Shown here in pieces: positions 34,940-44,494 of a DNA stretch of 64,000 nucleotides. The position numbers and the translations under genes were made by a program. The stretch is from Allorhodopirellula solitaria. Its GTDB lineage: Bacteria; Planctomycetota; Planctomycetia; Pirellulales; Pirellulaceae. The notes under the pieces were generated by a model. It saw nothing but the letters and a program-made list of their open reading frames with translations. It ran no database searches and was not told the origin of the DNA. The DNA lies in assembly GCF_007859855.1 (NCBI RefSeq), contig NZ_SJPK01000010.1, forward strand, positions 1-64,000, given 5' to 3'. Positions within the stretch are counted from its first letter, which is position 1. The number at the start of each line of letters is the position of its first letter.

Positions 34940-36679
34940 TTAGAACTGGCCACTGTTCTGCTGCTGCATCTGCTGAGCTTGTGCTTGGCGGATGGCGCCA
35001 CCGATCGCACGCAGCAGTCCGTCACGCAGAACAACCCGCGTCGATTGACCGTTGTCGATTGGCTCACTGACGGCTCGCAGCGTCCCGGGATCATCGGCGC
35101 GGCTGAGTGCGTCAATCATGCTCGAGATCCCATCATTGGCTTCTACCGACTGGGTGTACTGTAGAATCGGCATCAGGTTGATTTCAAAACGAGCCAATTC
35201 CGTAGCTGCTGAGGCGGACGGCGTGGCTGCCGAATCGATCAGCTCCTTCATCAAAGGCACGCTCTGGTCGCCCAGTGCGACGTAAACAGCTTTGTCTGCG
35301 GTACCAATGTGGACCCGCACCGTATCGCCAAAAATCTTGCGTACTTCGTCGTCTTTCTCAGGGACATCGGCGGCGATCAAGTGCATCTTGACACCGTTGT
35401 AAGTCTCCCGGTCAAACTCGAAGCGAGGCGCGTCGCTGTGGCCTTCAGCCTTGCTAGCGATGTCTTGAAGGATCGCAGCAGCTTCGGCACCATCGGCGAC
35501 ATAGCCCCCCATGACAAATTTCATCGAACCGGCGTCGGTCAGCAGCACAGCGCCGGCGTCCACCTTGCCGTCTTGGTAGGTCGCGAGCACCAATTCGGCG
35601 ATCCGGTTGACCACTTCGGTCGCGTTTTTGGCTTCTGTCTCATCGAGCTTGTCCGACTTCTGGAAAGCTTGACCGACCATCTTCAGCATGCTGTCGACAC
35701 CGGCACTGGCATCTTCAACCGCTTGGGGGCTAATCGACGAGGCAAAATGGAAGTATCCGGCGGCATCGTCACGCACCACCATTGAGAATGCGGATGGAAT
35801 CGGTTTTTGGTCGGCGTACATTGCCGCCAGCTTGGTGCCGGGCAGAGCCGTGAACGAACCGTCCAAGACGATGCGTTTGCCCGCCGAATCAATATCGATG
35901 CCGAACATCACGTCATCGGTTTGACTGATCATCTGCTCGAGTTGATCCATCGACTGTTGGGCGTATTGGCGGGTCGATTCAGCATCTTCTCCCTGCTGTT
36001 GGCTCATCGCTTGGTCGAACCCTTGCCGGATCTGTGCGACCAGGGCTTCGCGGACCGAGTTGGGGATCTGCTGCATGTCCAGGCGAACTGCCAAATCATA
36101 GTCGGCTCCCATCTGAGCGATGACACTCGACGGGTCGGCGGGAGCTTGATCGAGCACACGGCGATTGCGTGCGAGCACTGCCCAATTTCCAACCTGACGG
36201 ATGAAAATCGTGTTGGCTCCGACAGCAACGACGAGGGTGCCATCGTCGAGCTCATCGGCGGGGCCGGTTTTGTCTTCGAGGCGTTTGAGTACTGTCTTGA
36301 CGTCCGCGGTGGGGATCAAGGCGATGGGTTCGGGAGCACCGTCCACCAACGGGACGAGCACACCAACCGGCTGGCTCGTGTCGATGCCCTGCGTGAACGT
36401 GCCCGCCATCATCGCGAACATGCCACCCACCTGCGGTTGACCCAAGGCGCCAGTGAGGTAGTTGAGGTCCTGGGTCATCTGGTTGACGCTACCAACGGTC
36501 ACGACAACGACCGGGTCGGTCACTGCGGGGGCGGCAACAGTCTCACCGGCCGAGATCGGCTGCTTATCCTGAGCCGACACGCTGCGAAGCGGCAGCTGTG
36601 CCGTCGCAAAGGTCGACAGAGCGACGACAGCCACTGCGGCTGAGCGAGAAAATCGGGAGGGGGCAAAAATGCAACTCAC
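34940..36679 (-). CDS. Exported planctomycetal protein of unknown function
   Basis: 579 residues from a GTG start chosen because AAGGA lies seven bases upstream and a proper signal peptide follows (FSRSAAVAVVALSTFATAQLPLRSVSA, cleavage before QD). The rest is rich in alternating alpha/beta segments without recognised catalytic motif, plus a Gln-rich helix (QAMSQQQGEDAESTRQYAQQ) and C-terminal QQMQQQNSGQF. Periplasmic or envelope-associated. Longer upstream readings add 37 residues with no signal character. Confidence 0.65.
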   Translation of the reverse strand: MSCIFAPSRFSRSAAVAVVALSTFATAQLPLRSVSAQDKQPISAGETVAAPAVTDPVVVVTVGSVNQMTQDLNYLTGALGQPQVGGMFAMMAGTFTQGIDTSQPVGVLVPLVDGAPEPIALIPTADVKTVLKRLEDKTGPADELDDGTLVVAVGANTIFIRQVGNWAVLARNRRVLDQAPADPSSVIAQMGADYDLAVRLDMQQIPNSVREALVAQIRQGFDQAMSQQQGEDAESTRQYAQQSMDQLEQMISQTDDVMFGIDIDSAGKRIVLDGSFTALPGTKLAAMYADQKPIPSAFSMVVRDDAAGYFHFASSISPQAVEDASAGVDSMLKMVGQAFQKSDKLDETEAKNATEVVNRIAELVLATYQDGKVDAGAVLLTDAGSMKFVMGGYVADGAEAAAILQDIASKAEGHSDAPRFEFDRETYNGVKMHLIAADVPEKDDEVRKIFGDTVRVHIGTADKAVYVALGDQSVPLMKELIDSAATPSASAATELARFEINLMPILQYTQSVEANDGISSMIDALSRADDPGTLRAVSEPIDNGQSTRVVLRDGLLRAIGGAIRQAQAQQMQQQNSGQF

Positions 36680-36844
36680 AAATACATCCTTCGGTGTGTT
36701 GTACTGACGGGAGAGAGCGATCATCGATACACGGGGCCACAAGATTTGACAAGCCGCGTCCAGATCGCTCAACACCCTCATTACCCCCACAAGCCGGGCA
36801 AAGTTTCAGTAAAAGGGGCAAAATGCGAGATTTCTTTGCGAAAC

Positions 36845-38017
36845 TTAGTCTTCGTCCGTTTCCTCCTCGTCGGCGAGCTCAGGAAACTGGATTTCCCGTT
36901 CAATGCGCACGATCATCAACCGAATCATTCTCGCCTCGCGCTGGGTCACGGACAGTTCCTGCCGCAATCGATGCAGCCGCTTTTCGGGCGTCGAGCGAAA
37001 CAGACGGGCTGACACATCGAGTAGAACGAGGGCGCGAAACGCTCTCAAAACGGTTCCACGCAGCCGGTAGGCTCGCGCCAATTTCGTCAGCTGAGGCACT
37101 TTGGCCAGCTTCGCCAGCCGTGTTCCCCGGACTGCCTGGAGCGACCGCAGAAACGAGAAAAACGGTAGCACGATGATCGCTAAGTCGATCCAGTGACGGC
37201 GGAGATAGTCGAATTTTTTCTCCGCGATCGAGATCATTAAGATGAATTCCGCGGCGAATGCAAACCAAATCACGCCCGTCCCAATGTGCAGGGCAACCCG
37301 CAGCCAAGCATACCGAGCGACTTGGTCTTTCAGCAGAAACTCGACGACCAGTACCGGGACAATCAACATCGCGATCCCAATCATCGGGACGCTAAAGGAC
37401 TGCTCCAAACGCCTTCGCAATCGTCGGTCGGGACGCTGCCAAGACCATCTGGGCAGCCACAACCGATCCCCCATCTCGGCGCTCCGGGCACACATCCGAA
37501 GCGAGGGGCTGATGCAAAATATCAACGAATACGCGTGCATCGGCGCCGTGGCCCAGGTTTTCGGCCGAATCATCCAGTGGTAGACGGATTCGAGGAGAAC
37601 GATCGGCCAAATCAGACACATCGCGATCACCGCCGCCCCCTCCAACATCAACTGGGCCGGAGAGGTCGGACCGAGCAAGGCTCGGTGAAGCGTCTCGATT
37701 TGGTGCTGGTCGGGGTCGATCGATGGGGGGCTGGGGGAGGGGGTTGGGTTGGAGGGGGTGAGGGGGGCTTGCTCGCTGGGGGCGTGCTCGCGACGGGCGG
37801 AGTCGTCGGTCGACAATTCGCCGTCGGTCGCTGATGGGTTGGTGGGGTTAGTGGCTGCGGCCAGTGATTTTTCCCGCAGCGTGGGAACATCGACCCACAT
37901 CACGATCAATACGGCCTGGCAGACGAGGAACACGACCGCCAGCACAAACATTAGCGGAGCGGTCCAGATCGCGATGCGTCGATGCAGCATCGGCACGGGG
38001 TGTGATGCGTTATTCAC
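36845..38017 (-). CDS. Membrane protein with voltage-sensor-like helices
   Basis: 390 residues. One N-terminal membrane helix, a Pro/Ser-rich loop (about 60-100), two helices, then four helices resembling S1-S4 of ion channels, the last carrying regularly spaced basic residues (LQAVRGTRLAKLAKVPQLTKLARAYRLRGTVLRAFRALVLL). No pore helix or TxGYG filter follows; the C-terminus is a charged coiled coil ending EEETDED. Similar to ion-transport family fragments but not an obvious channel. Confidence 0.6.
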   Translation of the reverse strand: MNNASHPVPMLHRRIAIWTAPLMFVLAVVFLVCQAVLIVMWVDVPTLREKSLAAATNPTNPSATDGELSTDDSARREHAPSEQAPLTPSNPTPSPSPPSIDPDQHQIETLHRALLGPTSPAQLMLEGAAVIAMCLIWPIVLLESVYHWMIRPKTWATAPMHAYSLIFCISPSLRMCARSAEMGDRLWLPRWSWQRPDRRLRRRLEQSFSVPMIGIAMLIVPVLVVEFLLKDQVARYAWLRVALHIGTGVIWFAFAAEFILMISIAEKKFDYLRRHWIDLAIIVLPFFSFLRSLQAVRGTRLAKLAKVPQLTKLARAYRLRGTVLRAFRALVLLDVSARLFRSTPEKRLHRLRQELSVTQREARMIRLMIVRIEREIQFPELADEEETDED

Positions 38018-38062
38018 GACTCACCGTTCCGAAACTCGCGCCAATCTGTTGTACTCTCTCTC

Positions 38063-39259
38063 ATGAAAACTAACTTACACTTTGAATGCGTCAGTGGCAT
38101 CAGTGGTGACATGACGTTGGCGGCGCTCTTTGACCTGGGGGTTTCCCCCCAACTCGTTCGCGACGGTCTGGCTTCGCTCGATGTGGCGGATTTAAAACTG
38201 CACGTCGACGACATCCAAAAATGCGGCTTTCGAGCCAAGTCCATTCGCGTTGAGCATCCCGAGCAACACGCCCATCGTCATCTCCATCACATCGAAGCCA
38301 TGATCGGCTCGTCGGCGGGGATTACGGACTCAGCAAAAGAGCTTGCGTTGCGGATTTTTCGCTGCATTGGCGAGGCCGAAGCTAAAGTCCACGGCTGTGA
38401 CCTGCAGAAGGTCCATTTCCACGAAGTCGGGGCCGTCGATTCGATCGCCGATATCGTGGGGGTCGCGATCGCGATCGACTCACTCGGGATCGACTCGGTG
38501 TCGTCCTCGCCAATCCCAACCGGCACGGGGTCGATCGTCATCGATCATGGACGTGTCGCGATTCCAGCGCCAGCGACCGCCGAACTCTTGATCGGGGTGC
38601 CGCTGATGCACAGCGACATCGAATCGGAGCTCACAACCCCGACCGGCGCCGCCATCATCAAAACCCTCTCGTCCACATTCGGCCCCTCCCCAGCGATGAT
38701 AGCGCGACGGGTTGGCTATGGCGCCGGAACACGTGACCTGCCCGGTCAAGCCAATGTGCTGCGCATCACTCTCGGCGAACTCACCGAATCGACCGCGACA
38801 TCGCGGCACGTCCAGACGGACCGAGTCACCCTGCTGGAAACCAATATTGACGACGCGACGGCCGAACAGATGGCCGCTGCGACGGCGCGCTTGTTCGCCG
38901 CCGGTGCGATCGATGTCTGGCAAACCCCGTGTGTGATGAAGAAGGGGAGATTGGCGGGCATCGTGTCAGTTCTTTGCGACGATTCCGATGTGGTGGCGAT
39001 GCAGAATTTGTTGTTCCATCACACGTCCACGATCGGTATCCGCCGGCAGACGCTCGATCGAGCCAAACTCGCCCGGCAAGCAGTTCAGATCGAAACAACT
39101 CATGGTGCCGCCCAAGGCAAAGTCGTGACATTGCCCGACGGTTCCCAGCGGTTCTCACTCGAAGATGCCGAGGCCTGCCGACTCGCCGATCAAAGCGGCG
39201 CATCGACTCGGGAGATCCACGACGACGCCCTGCGATGTTGGCACAGTCAGAAGAGTTAA
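38063..39259 (+). CDS. larC: LarC, nickel-pincer cofactor nickel insertase
   Basis: 398 residues. Begins LHFECVSGISGDMTLAALFDLG and contains HHHIEAMI-type His residues, KVHFHEVGAVDSIADIVG, ELTTPTGAAIIKTL and LETNIDDATAEQM, the signatures of LarC (DUF111). It inserts nickel into the pyridinium-thiocarboxylate cofactor used by lactate racemase-like enzymes. No larB, larE or larA is next to it here. The next gene, fhcA, starts about 300 bp downstream, so a shared transcript is possible but not shown. Confidence 0.92.
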   Translation: MKTNLHFECVSGISGDMTLAALFDLGVSPQLVRDGLASLDVADLKLHVDDIQKCGFRAKSIRVEHPEQHAHRHLHHIEAMIGSSAGITDSAKELALRIFRCIGEAEAKVHGCDLQKVHFHEVGAVDSIADIVGVAIAIDSLGIDSVSSSPIPTGTGSIVIDHGRVAIPAPATAELLIGVPLMHSDIESELTTPTGAAIIKTLSSTFGPSPAMIARRVGYGAGTRDLPGQANVLRITLGELTESTATSRHVQTDRVTLLETNIDDATAEQMAAATARLFAAGAIDVWQTPCVMKKGRLAGIVSVLCDDSDVVAMQNLLFHHTSTIGIRRQTLDRAKLARQAVQIETTHGAAQGKVVTLPDGSQRFSLEDAEACRLADQSGASTREIHDDALRCWHSQKS

Positions 39260-39556
39260 AGCAGCTGCGCACCTTCAGGGCCGCTTCGAGCGAACGTCGC
39301 TAGAAAGGCTTTGATCCTTTCTCGCCTCTTCACCTGCGGCCGCGTACCGTTCGCGTGCCAGCCGATTCGGATGGGCAGATTGCTGGGGATCTGATGCGTA
39401 GCAAACTCGCTAGCGAAGTGTTAAGTTTCTTCCTGCGCGGCTTCCTCGCCATCGGTCCTGCGTCAACAGAATTTCGTGGCCACACCACAAAACTAGCCAT
39501 TGATCGAGCGACACTCAGTGGCCAGCGGTCTCTCATTGTTCGGTTATTGGAAGCTC

Positions 39557-41296
39557 ATGTTAACCCGTATCCACGGCAGTCGATTGATCGATCCTGAGCG
39601 ATCTGTTGACGGGACGACAGCTGGTATCTCGCCCCCGTCGGATTTGTGGATGCGAGATGGTCGTCTTTTGGACGCACCGGAGCAGCCTGTCACGCCGGAC
39701 CTGGACATCGACGCGACCGGTTGCCTGAGCATGGCGGGCGGGATCGATTTGCATACACATATCGGGGGCGGCAAGGTTTCGTTGGCGCGGATGCTGTTGC
39801 GAGACCAGATGCCTCCATGGCGAGGGGCGCAGCCGACGGATTCCTCCGATCCCGCTGATTGCCGGTTCCTGCCTTCGGCGAGTACGACGGCCTCGCGGTA
39901 TCTCGACATGGGATACACGACTTGCCTCGAACCCGCCGTGATCCCCTGCAACGCGCGTGCGGCGCATGCGGAGATGGCGGACGTCCGCGGGATCGATACA
40001 GGCGGCTACTGCCTACTCGGCAATGATGACGTGCTGTTGCAGTTGATCGCCGAAAAATCGCCGCAAGAGACCATCAACGCCTACGTGGCTTGGATGGTGA
40101 TGGCGACCCGCTGTATCGCGGTCAAAGTCGTCAACCCAGGTGGGATTCATGCGTTCAAATTCAACCATCGATCATTGGATGTTGACACCCCGCACCCGTG
40201 CAGCGGTGTCACGCCGGGGCAAATTGTGCGCGTGTTGTGCCGGGCGGTGCACGAGATCGGCTTGGCCCATCCGCTGCACGTCCACTGCAGCAATCTTGGC
40301 GTGCCCGGTAATATTGCCTCCACGCTCGCCACGATTGAGGCCGCCGATGGATACCCGATTCATTTGACGCACGCGCAGTTTCATTGCTACGGCAAGGATG
40401 GCCCCTACCAGTTCTCGTCGGCCGCTTCGGCGCTAGTCGAGGCAATGGGTAAGCACTCCAACGTGACCATTGATGTTGGCCAGGTGCAGTTTGGTCAAAC
40501 GGTCACGATCAGTGCCGATTCCATGCACCAACACGTCAACTCCGCCCACGCCAAGCCGCGTAAGTCGGTGTTGGTGGATGTGGAATGCGAAGCGGGGTGC
40601 GGTGTCGTTCCGTTTCGATATCGGCGGCGGGAGTTTGTGCATTCGCTGCAGTGGGCGATCGGACTCGAATTGTTCCTGATGGTTGATGATCCGTCACGAG
40701 TCTTTTTGACGACCGACCATCCCAACGGCGGTCCCTTCACCGCCTACCCCCATTTGCTCGGTCTGCTCGCCGACCGCACGCTGCGAGAAACAGCCCTGGC
40801 TGAAATTCACCCGGAGGCGGCTGCCGCCAGTTCGCTGGCAGGAATCTCGCGTGAGTACTCACTCTCGGATATCGCGATGATGACGCGAAACGCTCCAGCC
40901 CGTATTTTGGGGCTATCTGATCGAGGGACATTGGCCCCCGGTTGTGTTGCCGATGTGGTGGTGTACCGCCAACAGGCAAGCATCGAGAAAATGTTCGCGG
41001 TCCCCGAGCTGGTCTTCAAATCGGGGGAATTGATTCGCCGCTGCGGCGCCGCCGTAGAGCCCACAGGTTCCCCGCAGCTCGATTGCACACTCGCGGCGGA
41101 TGCGCAGGCGATCGGCAGCCGGGTCGCCTCCAAACAACTCACTGATTTTCGCAAACGATATGCTCAGAACGGCACCTTCGCACTGGATCGCTTGTGGATC
41201 AGCGATGCGGAGCTGGAAGACGTGCTCGGCAGTCGGTTGCGAAATACTGGGATGCAGGGCGAGACGTCGACGGTCCACGGGGGGGCCGCATCGTGA
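39557..41296 (+). CDS. fhcA: Formylmethanofuran dehydrogenase/hydrolase subunit A
   Basis: 579 residues from MLTRIHGSRL. Amidohydrolase-fold subunit of the formyltransferase/hydrolase complex (Fhc) of the tetrahydromethanopterin C1 pathway. The metal site is GGIDLHTHIGGGKV, with HPLHVHCSNLG and FLTTDHPNGGPF further on, all as in FwdA/FhcA. It overlaps fhcD as GTGA. The pathway oxidises formyl units to formate and serves C1 detoxification or energy metabolism in planctomycetes and methylotrophs. Confidence 0.93.
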   Translation: MLTRIHGSRLIDPERSVDGTTAGISPPSDLWMRDGRLLDAPEQPVTPDLDIDATGCLSMAGGIDLHTHIGGGKVSLARMLLRDQMPPWRGAQPTDSSDPADCRFLPSASTTASRYLDMGYTTCLEPAVIPCNARAAHAEMADVRGIDTGGYCLLGNDDVLLQLIAEKSPQETINAYVAWMVMATRCIAVKVVNPGGIHAFKFNHRSLDVDTPHPCSGVTPGQIVRVLCRAVHEIGLAHPLHVHCSNLGVPGNIASTLATIEAADGYPIHLTHAQFHCYGKDGPYQFSSAASALVEAMGKHSNVTIDVGQVQFGQTVTISADSMHQHVNSAHAKPRKSVLVDVECEAGCGVVPFRYRRREFVHSLQWAIGLELFLMVDDPSRVFLTTDHPNGGPFTAYPHLLGLLADRTLRETALAEIHPEAAAASSLAGISREYSLSDIAMMTRNAPARILGLSDRGTLAPGCVADVVVYRQQASIEKMFAVPELVFKSGELIRRCGAAVEPTGSPQLDCTLAADAQAIGSRVASKQLTDFRKRYAQNGTFALDRLWISDAELEDVLGSRLRNTGMQGETSTVHGGAAS

Positions 41297-42315
41297 CCGA
41301 TTCAAGAAAACTCACCGGCGATACCGCAGGAGACTGGGCCATCGGTTCATCGCTGCGAATTGCTGGCGTGCCAATTCACGCCACGTTTGCGGAAGCTTTC
41401 GACATGAAGATGACGCGGTTGATCGTGACAGCTGCTGACCGGCAGTGGTGTGAGGCGGCGGCCGCGGCGATGGTAGGGTTTGGAACGAGCGTGATTGCCT
41501 GCGGTGTTGAGATCGCCGTCGAACGGGAGCTCGCGCCGCAGGAGACACCCGATGGGCGGCCGGGCGTGGCAATTTTAGCGTTTGCCGTCTCGGGGAAAGA
41601 ACTCGAAGAACAGATCCCGCGCCGCGCCGGTCAGTGCATTTTGACGTGTCCCACAACGGCCCTCTACGCCGGCTTAATCGGAGGCCCATCGGTGTACCCG
41701 AAACGTGTGCCGCTGGGCAAGACGCTGCGTTATTTCGGTGATGGCAATCAGATCAGCAAACAGATTTGGTCTACCGGTTTGGGTGAGGGGGAGCCCACCG
41801 AGACCGAAGCGACGCGTTATTGGCGGGTTCCGGTGATGGATGGAGAATTCGTGTGTGAGCACGATTGCGGACGGACCGAGGCGATCGGCGGTGGTAACTT
41901 CATCCTGCTCGGCCGGTCCATCGAGACTGTCGTGACCGCGTGCCGCGCGGCGGTTGCGGCGATCGCGCCGCTGTCCGGCGTGATCACGCCGTTCCCGGGC
42001 GGTGCGACTCGCAGTGGTTCCAAGGTGGGGTCGAAGTACGCTTCTCTATTCGCATCGACCAACGAAGGATTTTGTCCTTCGCTGCGCGAGCTGACCAAGA
42101 CAGAACTGCCCTCGGGAACGAAGGCCGTGCTTGAAATTGTCCTCGATGGAGCGAGTTTCGACGCGATCGCCGAGGCGATCGCAGCGGGCGTGGTCGCGGC
42201 TTGTGAAGCGGTCGGCGGCGATGGATTGACGGGCATCACAGCGGGCAACTACGGAGGCAAACTCGGCCGCCACCACTTTCACCTTCATGACCTCATGACG
42301 GGGAGGGAAGCATGA
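41293..42315 (+). CDS. fhcD: Formylmethanofuran:tetrahydromethanopterin formyltransferase
   Basis: 340 residues from a GTG that overlaps the fhcA stop (GTGA at 41293-41296). Homologue of Ftr/FhcD, transferring the formyl group between tetrahydromethanopterin and the methanofuran analogue. Characteristic segments: IAGVPIHATFAEAFDMKMTRLIVTA, QCILTCPTTALYAG, FPGGATRSGSKVGSKY, TGITAGNYGGKLGRHHFHLHDL. Its last codons overlap fhcC as ATGA. Confidence 0.93.
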   Translation: MTDSRKLTGDTAGDWAIGSSLRIAGVPIHATFAEAFDMKMTRLIVTAADRQWCEAAAAAMVGFGTSVIACGVEIAVERELAPQETPDGRPGVAILAFAVSGKELEEQIPRRAGQCILTCPTTALYAGLIGGPSVYPKRVPLGKTLRYFGDGNQISKQIWSTGLGEGEPTETEATRYWRVPVMDGEFVCEHDCGRTEAIGGGNFILLGRSIETVVTACRAAVAAIAPLSGVITPFPGGATRSGSKVGSKYASLFASTNEGFCPSLRELTKTELPSGTKAVLEIVLDGASFDAIAEAIAAGVVAACEAVGGDGLTGITAGNYGGKLGRHHFHLHDLMTGREA

Positions 42316-43097
42316 AGGCGATTTCACTTCGGTTGCGAACCGGCACCACCGAATCGATTGATATTTCGAGCCTGCGGCTTGAGGACTTGGTGGAGAGGAC
42401 CCCGGATCAGATATCACACCTCGTGATTCGGGTCGACTCGCTCTCCGTGCAGTTGGGTGAAATCTTTGAATTGGAATCCCAGACGACGGGGGATTCCCAT
42501 CCGACTTTGGTTCTCAAAGGAGACTGTCGGCGAGTCCATCATCTCGGCCATCAACATCGCGTTGGGCGGATCATGGTGGAAGCGGATATCGGTGACCACT
42601 GCGGCGCCTGCATGAGTGGTGGTTCGATCCGGATCGCTGGAAACGCAGGCCGATATCTGGCGGCGCCAACGGGCTCGCGAAAGGGTGGCATGGACGGCGG
42701 GCAGATTGTCGTCGGCGGCAGTGCAGGGGATTTTGCTGGGTCTCGAATGCGACGAGGCGAGATTTGGATCGCTGGCGATGCGGGGGCGAAAGTCGCGGCG
42801 TGGCAGGTGGCGGGCACGATCGGTGTTGGCGGCGTCGTCGGCAATCACGTGGGCTATGGCATGCGGCGTGGCACATTGATACTCGCCGCCGCGACGAGGT
42901 TGCCGGAGTTTCGCTTCACGACGCCGATCGAACTCGCAACACCCTTTCTCGCTCTGCGTCTGCACAACTCGGCGTTGCGATCGATCTGGCCGCCAGCCCG
43001 CCCCGAGACGGGACTAACGCAGTGGTTCACCAGTCGCGGGGACCGCAGTATCGGTGGCATCGGCGAAGTCTGGCACCCATTGCCACCCCCCAATTGA
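42312..43097 (+). CDS. fhcC: Formylmethanofuran dehydrogenase subunit C
   Basis: 261 residues. Parallel beta-helix subunit with repeating GGxIxIxGNAG turns (GGSIRIAGNAGRYLAAP, GGQIVVGGSAGDFAGSRMRRGEIWIAGDAG, VAGTIGVGGVVGNHVGYGMRRGTLIL), as in FwdC/FhcC and the GltB C-terminus. It completes the coupled set fhcA-fhcD-fhcC. fhcB is not in the window. Confidence 0.92.
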   Translation: MKAISLRLRTGTTESIDISSLRLEDLVERTPDQISHLVIRVDSLSVQLGEIFELESQTTGDSHPTLVLKGDCRRVHHLGHQHRVGRIMVEADIGDHCGACMSGGSIRIAGNAGRYLAAPTGSRKGGMDGGQIVVGGSAGDFAGSRMRRGEIWIAGDAGAKVAAWQVAGTIGVGGVVGNHVGYGMRRGTLILAAATRLPEFRFTTPIELATPFLALRLHNSALRSIWPPARPETGLTQWFTSRGDRSIGGIGEVWHPLPPPN

Positions 43098-43178
43098 TTT
43101 TTCTCAGATTGATCTTGGTGGGGGATTGGCAAATCAGTAGACTGCCGGCGTGATACCCAGTTCTCGAAAGGATTTCGA

Positions 43179-44213
43179 ATGTCGTCGCTTGCAGGAAGCC
43201 ATGTTTTAATTACCGGTGGCACCGGTTCGTTTGGAAAGAAATGTGTCGAAACGCTGCTGCGCGAACATCGACCAAAGCGTTTGGTCGTCTTTAGCCGCGA
43301 CGAACAAAAGCATGTTGATATGGCGCGGAACCATTTCCCTGCCGCCGATTTCCCAGAGGTGCGCTACTTCGTGGGGGACGTTCGCGATAAGAACCGGCTG
43401 CAACGCGCTCTCGGTGGCATCGACTATGTGATCCACGCTGCAGCAATGAAGCACGTCGATATCGCTGAGTACAATCCGCAAGAATGCATCAGCACCAATA
43501 TTGGTGGCGCCGAAAACCTGATCGATGCGTGCATTGACACCGGCGTTAAGAAACTGGTCGCCCTGTCGACCGACAAAGCGGCGGCTCCAGTGAATCTTTA
43601 TGGAGCGACGAAGCTGTGCAGCGACAAACTGTTCGCCGCCGCGAATTCGCTCTCGGGCGAGAGCGGAACTCGTTTCTGTGCGGTTCGCTACGGCAACGTG
43701 CTCGGTTCCAATGGTAGTGTGGTGCCGTTCTTCGAGAGCAAACGCGGCGAGGGAGTCTTGCCCATCACCAGCCCTGATATGACTCGGTTCGTGATCACGC
43801 TCGAAGAAGGCGTGGAGTTTGTGTTGAAATCATTCGAACGAATGGAAGGCGGCGAGATTTTCGTGCCGAAGATTCCGAGTGTTTCGATCATGGACATCGC
43901 GAAAGCCGTCGCGCCGGAATGCAAGACGAAAGTCGTCGGGGTTCGTCCGGGCGAAAAAATGCATGAATGCATGATCCCAGCTGACGAGGCCCGCATGACC
44001 CTCGAATTCGATGATCACTACATTGTTCAGCCATCGGCACGCCCGTGGTGCAAAGACGCACCGAGCTATGTCGCGTCCGGAAAACCTTGCACAGACAATT
44101 TCTGCTACGCGAGCGATAACAACCCGCATTGGCTAAGCGTTGAGGAACTCCGTGACACGATCGCGCGTTGCTGCGGTCCCGTCGAACCCCATCGTCTGCG
44201 AGTGGCTGCTTAA
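43179..44213 (+). CDS. pseB: UDP-GlcNAc 4,6-dehydratase (inverting), PseB
   Basis: 344 residues. Extended SDR fold starting HVLITGGTGSFGKKCVETLLREH (GxxGxxG motif), with HAAAMKHVDIAEYNPQECISTNI and NLYGATKLCSDKLF (YxxxK active site). Makes UDP-4-keto-6-deoxy-AltNAc as first step to pseudaminic-acid-type sugars. The C-terminus IVQPSARPWCKDAP... is typical. Cytoplasmic, first gene of the nonulosonic acid cluster. Confidence 0.9.
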   Translation: MSSLAGSHVLITGGTGSFGKKCVETLLREHRPKRLVVFSRDEQKHVDMARNHFPAADFPEVRYFVGDVRDKNRLQRALGGIDYVIHAAAMKHVDIAEYNPQECISTNIGGAENLIDACIDTGVKKLVALSTDKAAAPVNLYGATKLCSDKLFAAANSLSGESGTRFCAVRYGNVLGSNGSVVPFFESKRGEGVLPITSPDMTRFVITLEEGVEFVLKSFERMEGGEIFVPKIPSVSIMDIAKAVAPECKTKVVGVRPGEKMHECMIPADEARMTLEFDDHYIVQPSARPWCKDAPSYVASGKPCTDNFCYASDNNPHWLSVEELRDTIARCCGPVEPHRLRVAA

Positions 44214-44225
44214 CGCCTGTCCGAA

Positions 44226-44250
44226 TAAGGGGCTGACCCCTTGGAGGCGA
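44226..44250 (+). repeat. AGGGG(T/C)CTGACCCC dispersed palindrome
   Basis: 25-bp copy of a short repeat containing GGGGCTGACCCC followed by TTGGAGGCGA, in the gap between pseB and pseC. A reverse-complement copy with the GGAGGCGA arm lies after pseC at 45868-45894. Confidence 0.75.
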
Positions 44251-44478
44251 ATCCGTCGGCCTGCTCGGGAACGTCCTCGGCGAATGCGGACGGTCTTCTT
44301 TCTGAACACCTTCTCGGAAAGGCTTTTAGCTTGATTGGGGTAGCTTCGATTGTCGGAGAGCCTCTACTACGGCGTGAGAGAACAGTATTGACTGGCGTTT
44401 CCTCGTGTTTGCATCAGCATCCGATATGGTGCTGTGCTGGACGTGAGTGAGTCAGCATCACGACCATTACTATTGGCC

Positions 44479-44485
44479 AAGGAGG
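44479..44485 (+). promoter_or_regulatory. Strong ribosome binding site that sets the pseC start
   Basis: AAGGAGG nine bases upstream of the GTG at 44495. It argues for that GTG over the earlier GTG at 44447, which has no such site. Confidence 0.7.
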
Positions 44486-44494
44486 GCCATTCAC

